Made by a program: the position numbers and the translations under genes
The notes under the pieces: generated by a model
What the model was told of the DNA's origin: nothing
Database searches by the model: none
The model's input: the letters and a program-made list of their open reading frames with translations, nothing else
Shown here: positions 23,197-33,798 of the stretch, in pieces
How positions within the stretch are numbered: position 1 is the first letter of the stretch
Layout: every line of letters starts with the position of its first letter
Source of the DNA: Papilionanthe hookeriana x Papilionanthe teres
Lineage: Eukaryota; Streptophyta; Magnoliopsida; Asparagales; Orchidaceae
Direction: 5' to 3'
DNA length: 64,000 bases
NCBI GenBank assembly: GCA_022702705.1
Contig: CM040434.1
Span: 57,771,974-57,835,973, forward strand

Positions 23197-24225
23197 TTAT
23201 TCATCTTCATCGGTTAATAATTCAAATTTTTCTTTAGAAATGACTTTAAATTTTTCTTGATAATGTTTCTCAATTAAATAATCAAGTATATCCATTCGAT
23301 AACATTTTTCTTTGTCAGGGTACTTCATTGATTTAAGGACATTAAATTTAATCTCTTGATCATTAACTCTCATGGTTAATTCTCTTTTTTGCACATCAAT
23401 CATAGCTCGTCCAGTTGCTAGAAAAGGTCTCCCTAAAATAATAGGAATTTCTTTATCTTCTTTCATATCAAGTACAATGAAATCTACAGGGAAGATAAAT
23501 TTATCTACTTTAATAAGAACATCCTCTATAACTCCTTTAGGGTAAGTGATGGATCTATCAGCTAACTGAAGGGTTACAGTGGTGGGAGTAATCTCTCCTA
23601 AATTCAACCTTCGAAAAATAGAAATTGGCATGAGATTAATACTTGCTCCTAAATCGCATAAAGCTTTTCCAGAAAACTTTTCTCCTATAGCACAAGGTAT
23701 AGTAAAACTTCCAAGATCTTTAAGTTTTTGAGGTAATTTCTTTTGAATTATTGCACTACATTCTTCACTTAATGCAACAGTTTCAAAAGCTTCAAATCTT
23801 CGTTTCTTACTTAAAATATCTTTCATAAATTTTGCATAAGTTGGCATCTGTTCCAAAGCTTCAGCAAAAGGTATGTTTATAGTAAGTTTCTTAAAAATTT
23901 CAAAGAACTTAGAAAATTGATGATCAAGCTTCTGCTGTTTAAGTCTTTGAGGAAAAGGTGGTGGTGGTTTTTCAACTTCCATATTAATAGAAGTATCTAT
24001 TTGATCTTTATTAGGAGAAGGAGTTTCTTTAGATTTTTCAATCTCTTCAACCTCAATCTCCTTTTCATTTTCATTCTGCATTCTTTCTTTTAATTCCTTT
24101 CCACTTCTAAGTTGTACAGCTTTAACATGTTCATGTTCTTTTCCAGTTTCTTTTGGATTGATTTCAAAATTACTAGGAAGTGTTCCTAGGGGTCTATAAT
24201 TAATTAAATTAGCAATTTGTCCCAT
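23197..24225 (-). pseudogene. Gag C-terminus and aspartic protease (Athila)
   Basis: 342 codons are open. The first third is low-complexity and charged (KEHEHVKAVQLRSGKELKE, EKPPPPFPQRLKQQK). The retropepsin domain carries GKALCDLGASINLMPISIF near 23640, again DLGA, and PIILGRPFLATGRAMIDVQ near 23420. The downstream end is acidic (ELLTDEDE). The whole is collinear with 2283-3190 plus the C-terminal gag of the first element. It would process Gag-Pol. A stop at 23197 separates it from the RT leader. Confidence 0.88.
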
Positions 24226-25450
24226 TTGATTCTCAATATTACGAATAGCAGTGTTTTGATTTTGTAATTGATTACTTAGTTGTAAAATTAATTTTTCTAT
24301 AGATAACTTTTTCTGTTGATTGTTAAATCTAGGTGGTTTATAGTTTGAATTAACTTGATTATTCCAATTTCTAATGGGATGAGATTGATTATTACCCCAT
24401 TGTTGTGAATTATTCCAGTTAAAATTAATATGATTTTTCCATCCAGGATTATAATAATTTGAATAAGGATTATTTTTACTAGCAATAGCTTGTAAAGTTT
24501 CAATAGTTTGAGAATATTCAATATTAGCGGAGTTATTATGTGATAAATTAATAGCAAAACTATCTAATTACTTAGACATTGCTGCTACTTGTGAAGCTAA
24601 AACAGTAAAAGGCTTCATTATCATGAATACTTGCCATTCTTTTAGGATTAATCCTTTCAGAAGGCCATTGAAAATTATTATTAGCCATTTCTTCAATTAA
24701 AGTGTAAGCTTCTTCAAATGATTTAGACATTAAAGAACCTCCAGCAGCAGCATAAATAATTGATTTTAAAGATCCAATTAATCTATTATAAAATGTTTGA
24801 AAAATTAACCAATCAGGTAAAGCATGATGAGGACATTTTCTTAATAGTTCTTTAAATCTTTCCCAAGTTTCATAAATTGTCTCCCCGTCAAATTAACTAA
24901 ATGAAGTAATATCATTTCTTAATTTAGCAGTTTTAGAAGGAGGAAAATATTTAGCAAGGAATTTTTGTGTCATTTCAGCCCATGTTTTAATGGAACATGT
25001 TGCTAATGAGTTCAGCCACATCTTTGCTTTATCTCTTAAAGAAAAAGGAAAGAGTCTAAGCCTAATAAGCATCATCGAAACATTGTTATATTTAAAGGTA
25101 GCACAAAGTTCTAAAAAACTAGCAAGGTGTAAATTTGGATCCTCATTTGGTGTTCCACCAAATTGATTATTTTGAACCATTTGAATAATAGATGGTTTAA
25201 GCTCAAAAGAATTAGCATCTACAAGTGGGTATTTGAATACTACTATGAAGTTCATCAATCGTAGAGTTAGCATAATCCCTTAATGGTTTATAAACATTTT
25301 GATCATTAATTTCAATTGGATTTTGTAAATTGTTATGTAAATTAGTCATTTCTTGAAATTTTTGAATTTATTTTCCTTTTTTAATTCTTCAAACAGTTCT
25401 TTCTAATTCGAATCTAAAGGTAATAATCCTTCAAATCCGTAACTACGCAT
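24226..25450 (-). pseudogene. Gag (Athila), broken
   Basis: Probable start MRSYGFEGLLPLDS at 25450, about 120 bp after the PBS, with a stop after 15 codons. The gag core is open from 25273: ELKPSIIQMVQNNQFGGTPNEDPNLHL, then LRDKAKMWLNSL and EMTQKFLAKYFPPSKTAKLRNDI, the typical Retrotrans_gag W-L and KYFPPSKT blocks. It continues after a stop at 24893 with ETWERFKELLRKCPHH and SIIYAAAGGSLMSKSFEEAY. The N-rich C-terminal segment (24297-24557) is out of frame. Confidence 0.85.
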
Positions 25451-25570
25451 AAAAAGTCAATTAGCAAGAATTAAAATAAATATTACTATTATATATATGT
25501 TTTTGTTTTTTTTTAATAAAGAAAAATGAATAAAATAAAAATACTTAAAATCTAAATGTTTGCCTCTGCT

Positions 25571-25590
25571 CTCCCCGTGCAACGGCGCCA
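25571..25590 (-). other. Primer binding site, tRNA-Asp type
   Basis: On the minus strand TGGCGCCGTTGCACGGGGAG, six bases (AGTTTT) after the LTR end CGGGTCA at 25597. Confidence 0.88.
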
Positions 25591-26868
25591 AAAACTTGAC
25601 CCGATATAAATATATGCATACTAAAATCTTCTTCCCTGGCAACTGTGCCAAAACTTGACCCGAAGTCCTCTGAAGATTAACGTACTAATTAAAGCTTTCA
25701 AAAATATATGTTATAAATAATAATAGCGATTAGTGTATATAATTATAATTTTATAGAAAATACTTTACACACTAGGGGTTCTACGCAAGTATACGTATCG
25801 TTTCAAGTAATATAGGGCTTTGAAACAAAGACCCCAGTATCGATCCCACGAGGAGAGAGTTATAGATTTATAAATATTTTATTTTAAAGTATTTCTTTTA
25901 TAATCTTTAATTTACTAGTTGCAATAATAAAGCAGGAATAAAATAATTGATGTAAATAGCAATAAGAAAGCAACTTTCTCCCTTTCAATTAATCCAAGAT
26001 TTTCTAAGATAATGATAATATTCGTGGAGAATATAAATTTATGGTATTGTGTCAAATAGAAGCATTCATATTCTTTACCCTTTGATCCAGTGCAAAGAAC
26101 ATCAGGCTAGCCTATAGATCGAGTCCGGATGTATTGTTAGTAGAATGGGTTAATCTAGGCTCACACTTCTAGATGTCCAAGGGTGGCTATGCTCGGCCCT
26201 ACTAGTGACCCTTTCCTTTTCTATAAACCAAATCACAAGAATTTAGTCTGTCACTCTAAAAACTTATCAATTCTACGCCCATTATATAATATCTTCCTAT
26301 TTATTTGCACTTCACCTTGAATAACCCGCACAAGGCCTTCGACTACCCAAGGATTCATGTGATATCTACAAGTTAAGAATTCATCTCCTTCTAGTGTCTC
26401 AAAACTCTTAAACAGGTTTTAACAATTTAAATGGCCAATTTAAATAGTAAATTAAGAACCGGTATTAATATCATCACAATGTTTTGAAAATATATGATTT
26501 TTAATTCTCCGACGAATTTTGTATTATCTTATCTATCGTTTCATAATTAAAAGGAGAAAGTAAAGTAACTACTTAGAACACATTGAAATTAAATAACAAA
26601 CCTAATAAATAAACTTTGAATCAAAATAAAAATACTTATCTTAGATGTTTCTCCTACTGAACTTCTGATTCCTACTGACTCCACAACATAATGAACTACA
26701 GATGCACCAACTCTTTCAAACTCTGAATACAAACTCTAAAATAAACTCACTAATTTATGAAGGAAAGTAAAAAGATGGCCCTAATATGATCTCTCTAATT
26801 CTCTCTCTAGATAGGACTCAAGATAGGGAAGGGTAGAATGGGCGTTTTTCTCTGAAGGAATACCCTCC

Positions 26869-26876
26869 TATTTATA
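26869..26876 (-). promoter_or_regulatory. LTR TATA box
   Basis: On the minus strand gCCTATAAATAGGag is a canonical plant TATA box inside the LTR, oriented toward gag. Transcription would start roughly 30 bp to the left. No experimental support. Confidence 0.65.
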
Positions 26877-26949
26877 GGCTTTAAGGGTTGCCTCAAGGCA
26901 CCTCTTTAAAATATGTCCACATTCAATGAATCTTCTAGAAGGTGTGTCT

Positions 26950-27221
26950 GGTGCCTAGGCGCCGGAATCTGGCGCGCCGTACACCGCGTCCAGTTCTTCG
27001 TACCTCTTCACTTTGGATTGCACCTCTTCGCGATTAAAACCATTTTAAAGCGTCCAAATACATTGTATCACATGTCCTATAAACCAGGAACAACTGCCAG
27101 TTTTCTAGAAGGTCCAATAACCACTCACACTGTCAAAATAACCGCCCAAAAGTCATCAAAAACTTAACAGTTTTCTGTATCGAGCTGGCGCTTAGGCGCC
27201 GGACTCTGATGCCTAAGCGTC
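26950..27221. repeat. GGCGCC-type palindromes in Athila U3
   Basis: GGTGCCTAGGCGCC at 26950-26963 with GGCGCGCC at 26971-26978, and GGCGCTTAGGCGCC at 27187-27200 with a decayed partner (GATGCCTAAGCGTC) at 27208-27221. All lie upstream of the TATA box. Confidence 0.75.
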
Positions 27222-27423
27222 AGGCCAATAATTTTGAAAATTTTGCATTTTGGCTCTATTTTTGCTCCTTTTTGCTCCTTTTTCATATTTTTCTCCTTCT
27301 TGAACATTTTTGCATCACCTACATCCAAAAACATGAAAATACCTTTCATTAAAGCATAATATCCTTAAAATTTAATAAAAATCAAGGCATAAAAATAGGT
27401 TATTTTTTTCTTGGATTAATAAG

Positions 27424-29420
27424 TTTAACCTATATTGAACTGAAGTCAAAACTTCTAAATTAGGTTCAACCTAACTTGAACCCAAGTTAACCCAGACAAA
27501 AGTTTAACCCATATTGAACTTAAGTCAAAACTTCTAACTTAGGTTCAACCTAACTCGAACCCAAGTTAACCCAAACTTAAGTTCAAACCATATTGAACTT
27601 AAGTCAAAGCTTCTAACTTAGGTTCAACTTAACTTGATCCCAAATTAACGCAAACTTAAGTTCAACCCATATTGAACTTAAGTTAAAACTTTTAACTTAG
27701 GTTCAACCTAACTTGAACTCAAGTTAACCCAAACTTAAGTTCAACCAATACTGAACTTAAGTCAAAACTTCTAACTTAGGTTCAACCTAACTTGAACCCA
27801 AGTTAACCCAAACAAAAGTTTAACCCATATTTAACTTAAGTCAAAACTTCTAACTTAGGTTCAACCTAACTTGAAACTAAGTTAACCTAAACTTATGTTC
27901 AACCCATATTTAACTTAAGTCAAAACTTCTAACTTAGATTCAACCTAACTTGAACCCAAGTTAACCCAAACTTAAGTTAAACCCATATTGAACTTAAGTC
28001 AAAACTTCAAACTTAGGTTTAACCTAACTTGAACCCAAGTTAACCCAATCTAAGTTCAACCCATATTGAACTTAAGTTAAAACTTCTAACTTAGGTTTAA
28101 CCTAACTTGAACCCAAGTTAACACAAAATTAAGTTCAACCCATATTGAACTTAAGTCAAAACTTCTAACTTAGGTTCAACCTAACTTGAACCAAAGTTAA
28201 CCCAAACAAGAGTTTAACTTAGGTTCAACCTTAGTTGAACCGAAGTTAACCCAAACTTAAGTTCAAACCATATTTAACTTAAGTCAAAACTTCTAACTTA
28301 GGTTCAACCTAACTTGAACCCAAGTTAACCCAAACTTAAGTTCAACCCATATTGAACATAAGTCAAAACTTCTAACTTAGGTTTAACCTAACTTTAACAC
28401 AAGTTAACCCAAACTTAGGTTCAACCCACATTGAACTTAAGTCAAAACTTCTAACTTAGGTTCAACCTAACTTGAACCTAAGTTAACCCAAACATAAGTT
28501 AAACCCATATTAAACTTAAGTCATAACTTCTAACTTAGGTTCAACCGAACTTGAATCCAAGTTAGCCCAAACATAAGTTAAACCCATATTAAACTTAAGT
28601 CATAACTTCTAACTTAGGTTCAACCAAACTTGAATCCAAGTTAGCCCAAACTTAAATTTAACCCATATTGAACTTAAGTCAAAATTTCTAACTTAGTTTC
28701 AACCTAAATTGAACCCAAGTTAATCCAAACTTAAGTTCAACCCATATTGAACTTAAGTCAAAACTTCGAACTTAGGTTTAATCTAAATTTAACCCAATTT
28801 AACCTAAACTTAAGTTCAACCCATATTGAACTTAAGTCAAAATTTCTAACTTAGGCTCAACCTAACTTGAACCCAAGTTAACTAAACTTTAGACTCAACC
28901 TAAATTGAACCCGTGTTAAACTTAAATCTTACTTGAACCTAACTTATAATTGGGTTCAGCCCAACTTGATTCCAAGTCTAAATCAAAACCAACTTGAAGT
29001 TCAATCTATTTTGAGCCTAACTCAAACTCAACTCGGGTTCAACCTACATTGAACTTAATCCAAACTTAAATTAGATTTAACCCACATTGAATCTAATTCA
29101 AATGTTATTTAGGCCCAACACGTCTAAGTTAAATTCTTTAGATTCAACCTATATTGAATCTAAATTTAACTGAAATATCTTTAGATTCAAACAACATTGA
29201 ATCTAAAATTTAATCTGAATATCTTTATATTCAAACGATACTGAATCTTAAACTTTACCTAATTTTAGGTCTAGTCAAACTTAATTAAATGACTTCAGAT
29301 TCAAATGACATCAAATCTAAAAGCCTAACTTATGTTAGATTTTATTTAAGTCTAGACTTAAAACCCCTAGATTCAAACGACTTTGAATCTAAAATTCTTA
29401 AACCTAACTCTTATTAAAAT
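27424..29420. repeat. 79-bp satellite array
   Basis: About nineteen tandem copies of a ~79 bp unit ('cccaaacttaagttcaacccatattgaacttaagtcaaaacttctaacttagg...') run to about 28900; units then become increasingly degenerate to about 29420. It begins in the phase in which the array at 7680-7882 stops. Confidence 0.9.
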
Positions 29421-29880
29421 CAACCAAAGAAATAAAGTTGACATTATTTCTTTTGTGAGAATTACTCTGACACTGTTTTTCTTGTAGGCTAAAGACAAGT
29501 TCTATTATAGATTTACCTTGCATGTTATTTAGGTGTGCTAACTCTATTTTGCAGGTCGACATTCTAAAGACGAGACAGAAAACAAAACAAAACAAAATCA
29601 AACTGGCAACAAAATAATGACATTGACAAAACCAAGCAAAACAAAATAAAAATCACATGACATTAAAAATAAAACTACATTGACATAATCAAGACAAACA
29701 ATAAAACAAAACATAAAATTTTAAGATAACCACCAAATAGATAACAAATTATATGGCAACGAAACAATGATATTGACAATACAAAATAAGATTAAAATCA
29801 CAAACAATAAAACAAAACAAAACTAAATAAAACCGATATAACAAATGACATTAACAAAATCAAACTCTTAGGGTAGTATG
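29421..29880. other. A-rich non-coding stretch
   Basis: Dominated by 'aaaacaaaacaaaat' and 'gacattgacaaa' phrases. No gene or clear mobile-element boundary. Confidence 0.4.
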
Positions 29881-30340
29881 ACATGTTACCTCTAGGATTG
29901 AATGTTGACGTTTCTTTCCTTATTCTTGAACTCTCTTAGAAAACAAGTGCTAACATTAATTAGAAGTTTTCTTAGATAATCTTAATTTTCTAAGATGTAA
30001 TTAACTATCGGAGCTTGCTCCTATAGGAGATTTTAAGAACTCATAATAGGTATCACAGCTAGAAAACTCTGGTTATCAAAATCTTACATTTGATCTTCCT
30101 GAAATGAAATTTCTAGAATAAGGCATTCTAGATTTTCCTTTTATAAAGATTATCACTGATAATTTTATTCTACTGTTCTTTATCTTATCAGCCCTTATTT
30201 TCTTCAAATTTCTTATTATCCAAGGTTCCTTTACATGATCCGAAGAAATAAGATATTTTGAGTAGTAGGGTGCTAAGATAGATAAACAGAGTGGCGACTC
30301 CATACAATGACATCGACATCGACTCAAGAAAATCTCTGCG
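29881..30340 (+). repeat. Tat-type LTR 3' end with PBS (30292-30301)
   Basis: The segment 'aagatgtaattaactatcggagcttgctcctataggagattttaagaac' (29992-30042) is the same block as 40710-40760 in the giant LTR. TGGCGACTCC at 30292-30301 matches the tRNA-Arg-type PBS at 41089. Downstream there is no gag; the sequence switches to an LTR fragment in the other orientation. Confidence 0.65.
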
Positions 30341-30360
30341 GCTCCGGATCCCACTAGCAT

Positions 30361-31456
30361 GTGGCTTGGCTAGTTTTCATGAAGATGGATTTTAGGATTT
30401 TTGGTATTTTTGTATGGTATTTTCATGGAATCAAGTTTAGGAAATTTTGAACATACATTTTATAACTTAGGGTCTGATTTTAATTAAATGGTATGAGGGT
30501 GGTTTCATGTCATGGTGGAGTGGGCCCTTGGTTTAGTGGGCTCTTAGGATTTAAATTTTGTGGGCTTTTAGAATGATTTTTAGGTAATTAATTTGGGCTT
30601 AGATTTGATGAGGATTTAAATCAACCATGGGTTTAATGAATTTTGAAAATTATCATGATGATGGTTAGGGCATGAATTTGGTGAAATTGTTTTTTGCATA
30701 TGGCTTCAATTTTTTTGGATTTTGGTTTTAGGGTTAACTTGATATGGATTTGGATTTATGCTCATGGAAATTGAATTTGAAATTAGAATTTCGATAATTT
30801 TGGTTTTAATTCAAATTTTTGGGACTTTTGGTTTTAATTTGGATTTTAGGAGAATTTGGTGGAAATTGGGAATTTTGGGGATTATGGAAAATTTGATAAT
30901 TTTGCTTGACTTGGGTGGATTTGGGTAGTTAGGATTAGTCTTGGTGGATGTTTTAGTGAAATTGGGGATTTTAGGCAATTTTGAGAATTTTTTGGAATTT
31001 TAATAATTTTGGGTATTTTAGTGGATTTTTGGTAAATTTGGTGATGTTAGGGGCTTTTGGTGGATTTAAATGAATTTGGTGGCTAGGCATGGTCTTGGTA
31101 AGCTTAGAATGGATTTAGGTGGTTTAGGTAGATGGTGAAGTGTAGATAGGTGGATTAGGTTTATGGTGAGTGGATGGGTTGTGAATGGCCAAGTCATATA
31201 GGGTTTCCCTAAAGCCTCATGATCTTATAGGAACTAATTTTTTGAGTCTTCACATGTTGGTCATAGCAATCTCAAATAGAAATTGAGGGCTTGAGACCAC
31301 CCATGTGAGACTTCACGAAAGAGTCAAGAAATTTTTAGGATTTCTAAGTGAGGTGGGTCCCAATACTTGTCCTCTAGGATAGTCAATAGAATTTTCCAAT
31401 GGCTAGATCCTAAATTCTAGAAAGGAAACTAGACCTCACCAAAAATGAGGTCAACA
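30361..31456 (-). repeat. Truncated Tat-type LTR, 5' part
   Basis: The right end '..ctcaccaaaaatgaggtcaaca' at 31456 is the LTR 5' terminus in minus orientation, as at 18042. The body is G/T-rich (TTTGGG phrases) like 16250-17980. It lacks the TATA and CpG-rich parts, so about 1.1 kb of the 7.3 kb remains. Confidence 0.75.
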
Positions 31457-32890
31457 TCCTCAGCACTGTGTAGCTACTAAACTAACCTTGACTTCTATAT
31501 TAAGATTAACTTGGGGTAAGTGCGAGTCCCTTGGTTTGGTGTCTAAGTTAGCTAACTGAAATTTTGTGTCAGATCTAACTTTGTTTTGTTCTTGTTCATT
31601 ATCTTGGTGTGTTTTAGAGGTTTATATGAAATTCAATATTTGAATTAATGTCTTGTTTGATTTATAGATTTTTCAGTAATGTTGAGAAATTAGAGTTTCT
31701 CTAACTTTTGAATTTGTTTTATTTGAAGTTTGATTTTTTGTGTTTATAGAGAAAATTGATAAGTTCTCATCTTATTTTTGTTTTATAATTCTTTTTATTG
31801 TTTTGATTTTTCAACATAAAATAACATACGAAACGAAACATGAAATAACATGTTAAAAGAAACATGAAATAAGATACATAGAAAAATATATAGAAATAAC
31901 ATATGAAATGACATATGGAACAAGAGATAACATAACATATATTTTTAGCTCTGGATTAAACTTGGGTTAGGATCGGGCTGAGGTAAGCTGATTTTATAGC
32001 TTAGATTAGTTCAAAATTGAGCTAGGATATGATATGGGTTAGTTAATTAAACCAAGGTTAAACCTAGGCTGACTTAAGTTAAGTTTGGTTTGTTTTGGGT
32101 TGACCAAGATTAAGCTGGATTGACTCGGATTGATTTTGGTTGGACATTGGTTGAGTTGGATTGGCCCCAGTGGTCTAAGGTTTGATTGAGTTTGACTCAG
32201 ATTGAGTTGGATTGACCCTGGTTAAGCTGAGTTGACCTAGGTTGTCTTAGATTTCGTTTGGGGTTAACCTAGGTTAAGCAGTGTTGACCCAGGTTGGCTT
32301 TAGTTTGGTTTAGATTTGACTTGAGTTAAGTTAGGTTAACCTAGTTGCATTAGGTTTGGTTTGATTTTAGCTCAGGTTAAGCTGGGTTAAACCTAGTTGA
32401 AAAAGGTTTGAGTTTGGTTGAATAATTAAGCTCTATTAACCCACCTTTAGTTAGGTTTATTTTGGGTTTGTTTCGGGTTGAGTTGGGTTGATTTGGTTTA
32501 AATTTAGGTTTGATTTGGATTTAACCCGGGTTAAGTTGAGTTGACCGGGGTTAGGTTAGGTTTCATTTAGTTTTTGCCTGAGTTAAGCTGGGTTGACTTG
32601 GCTTGGGTTAGATTTGATTTGGATTTGGCCCTGCTTAAGCTGGGTTAATCCGAGTTAGATTAAGTTAAGATTTCGGTTAAGTCTGGCTTGGGTTAGTCTT
32701 GGGTTGGGTCTGGTCTAGGTTTAGGTTTTAGGGTTTGCGTTAGACCTAGGTAAGGTGAGGTCTAGGTTTAGGTTAGACCTTGGTTAGGTTTAGGGTTTGG
32801 TTAAGTGAGTTTGGGTTAGGCTAAGTGACTTTGGGTTTGGTTGGGTTTAGGTCAACCTACGTCAAACCCAAACCTAAGCCTAATCTAAGG
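31457..32890. repeat. T-rich stretch and degenerate satellite-like sequence (reverse orientation)
   Basis: 31600-31940 is T-rich with short repeats of 'aaataacata'. 31950-32890 is built of 'ggttaagctgggttgacc(t/c)aggttgg' phrases, resembling the reverse complement of the satellite unit but with no fixed period that I can see. No coding capacity. Confidence 0.55.
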
Positions 32891-33798
32891 CTAATGAGTT
32901 GACCTAACCTAGTTACATTAACTAAAAGAAATTATTAAATTAAAGAGAAAAGGGAGGAAGCCTATCAAAGGGGAGGAGGAGGCTAACTAGAAGAGAGGAA
33001 GCTTACATGAGAGTTCTTCCTCTGCTCGAGGTAAGTGCCAGAGAATTCTGATTCTGTGTGTGTGTGTGTGTGTTTGTTTTAAGGAATGTCGGAGGTGGCC
33101 TATTTATAGGCTCAAAAAGTGATGGAAAAGCTCTCCAGAGCCTTTCAATTGAGTGAAGCATCGACAATGGAGGTCAATCTGATGGTTAGTGAGCCACGGA
33201 TTACCACCGGCAAAACAGAGCAAATATTCGTAGGGTGATATGTAGACAAAGCCCACTAATCGTTGCATTGTGAAGATGGTTTTCTTGGGCGTGGAAATGC
33301 CCGCGGCTGTTATGATGTTAAGATTCATGTCTCTCACTTGGAAACGCCATTTGAGCCCACAAATCACTGTCTTTCTACCTTGTGCTCCTATCCAAATTCC
33401 AGAAACCCTCGACAACAACAAGTGGAAGAAGTTATGATGAGATTTTACTTGAGGAGGAGGAATTAATGAGGCCAACGACATTTGAAAGAAATAAGTTCAT
33501 ATCATGCTACAAATCCAAGCTAAATCTTTTCCTCACATCTATTTTTGGGTGTGTTTGGGGCAAATTTTTAGCTGTGGTGCGACAAATAAATGCATCTTCA
33601 GCTATTTGAAAAAAAGAGTTGAGACAAATTTTTAGGATTATTTGAGGAAACAGCAAGTCGTGGGTTCGACCTTACGACTCGCATTTTGTTAATAAAAACT
33701 TATCACCTTTCCCCTCGCATTCTTTTCTACCCCACGAACCTATCATGCTTCTCTCACGATCTTCTACCTAGTTCATCCTCCTATCCCTTCTAATTGTG
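32891..33798. other. LTR-promoter-like region, (GT)n and tRNA-like patch
   Basis: A (GT)n run lies at about 33055-33080. On the minus strand AGCCTATAAATAGGCC (33099-33113) is a TATA box resembling that of the Athila LTR at 26869, so this may be the U3 of another LTR. Near 33655-33680, 'gtcgtgggttcgaccttacgac' resembles a tRNA T-arm (B-box). This is the left flank of the giant element; TTGTG at 33794-33798 is its target duplication. Confidence 0.4.

Larger units (their letters stand above)
7883..27418 (-). mobile_element. Composite Athila insertion inside the satellite, with nested solo LTR
   Basis: Minus-strand order: 5' LTR 25597-27418, PBS 25571-25590, gag, protease, RT, RNase H, integrase (to about 20205), spacer, env-position ORF (18453 to 10070, split by a solo LTR), then an LTR at 7883-8815 or to about 9492. 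Satellite of the same 79-bp unit flanks both ends in continuous phase, and ATAAG occurs at 7878-7882 and 27419-27423 as a candidate target duplication. The two LTRs agree closely over ~930 bp of the R/U5 side but not over their U3 sides, so one U3 has been replaced. That leaves some doubt about the outer boundaries. Confidence 0.7.
25597..27418 (-). repeat. 5' LTR of the composite Athila
   Basis: Left end TGACCCGATATAAAT next to the PBS; right end '..ttggatta' at 27418, where the expected CA reads TA (one C-to-T change). The R/U5 part 25597-26527 matches 7883-8815. The U3 side contains a TATA box (26869-26876) and GGCGCC palindromes. A fossil PBS lies at 25632-25650. The right boundary depends on the satellite phase and the ATAAG duplication, and the U3 may derive from another LTR. 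Confidence 0.65.

Noticed and set aside
27424..28900. CRISPR-like regularity of repeats
   Set aside because: Plant DNA, head-to-tail satellite with no unique spacers.
33104..33481. 125-codon minus-strand frame left of the giant element
   Set aside because: No recognisable domain and it overlaps the TATA-bearing, LTR-like region.
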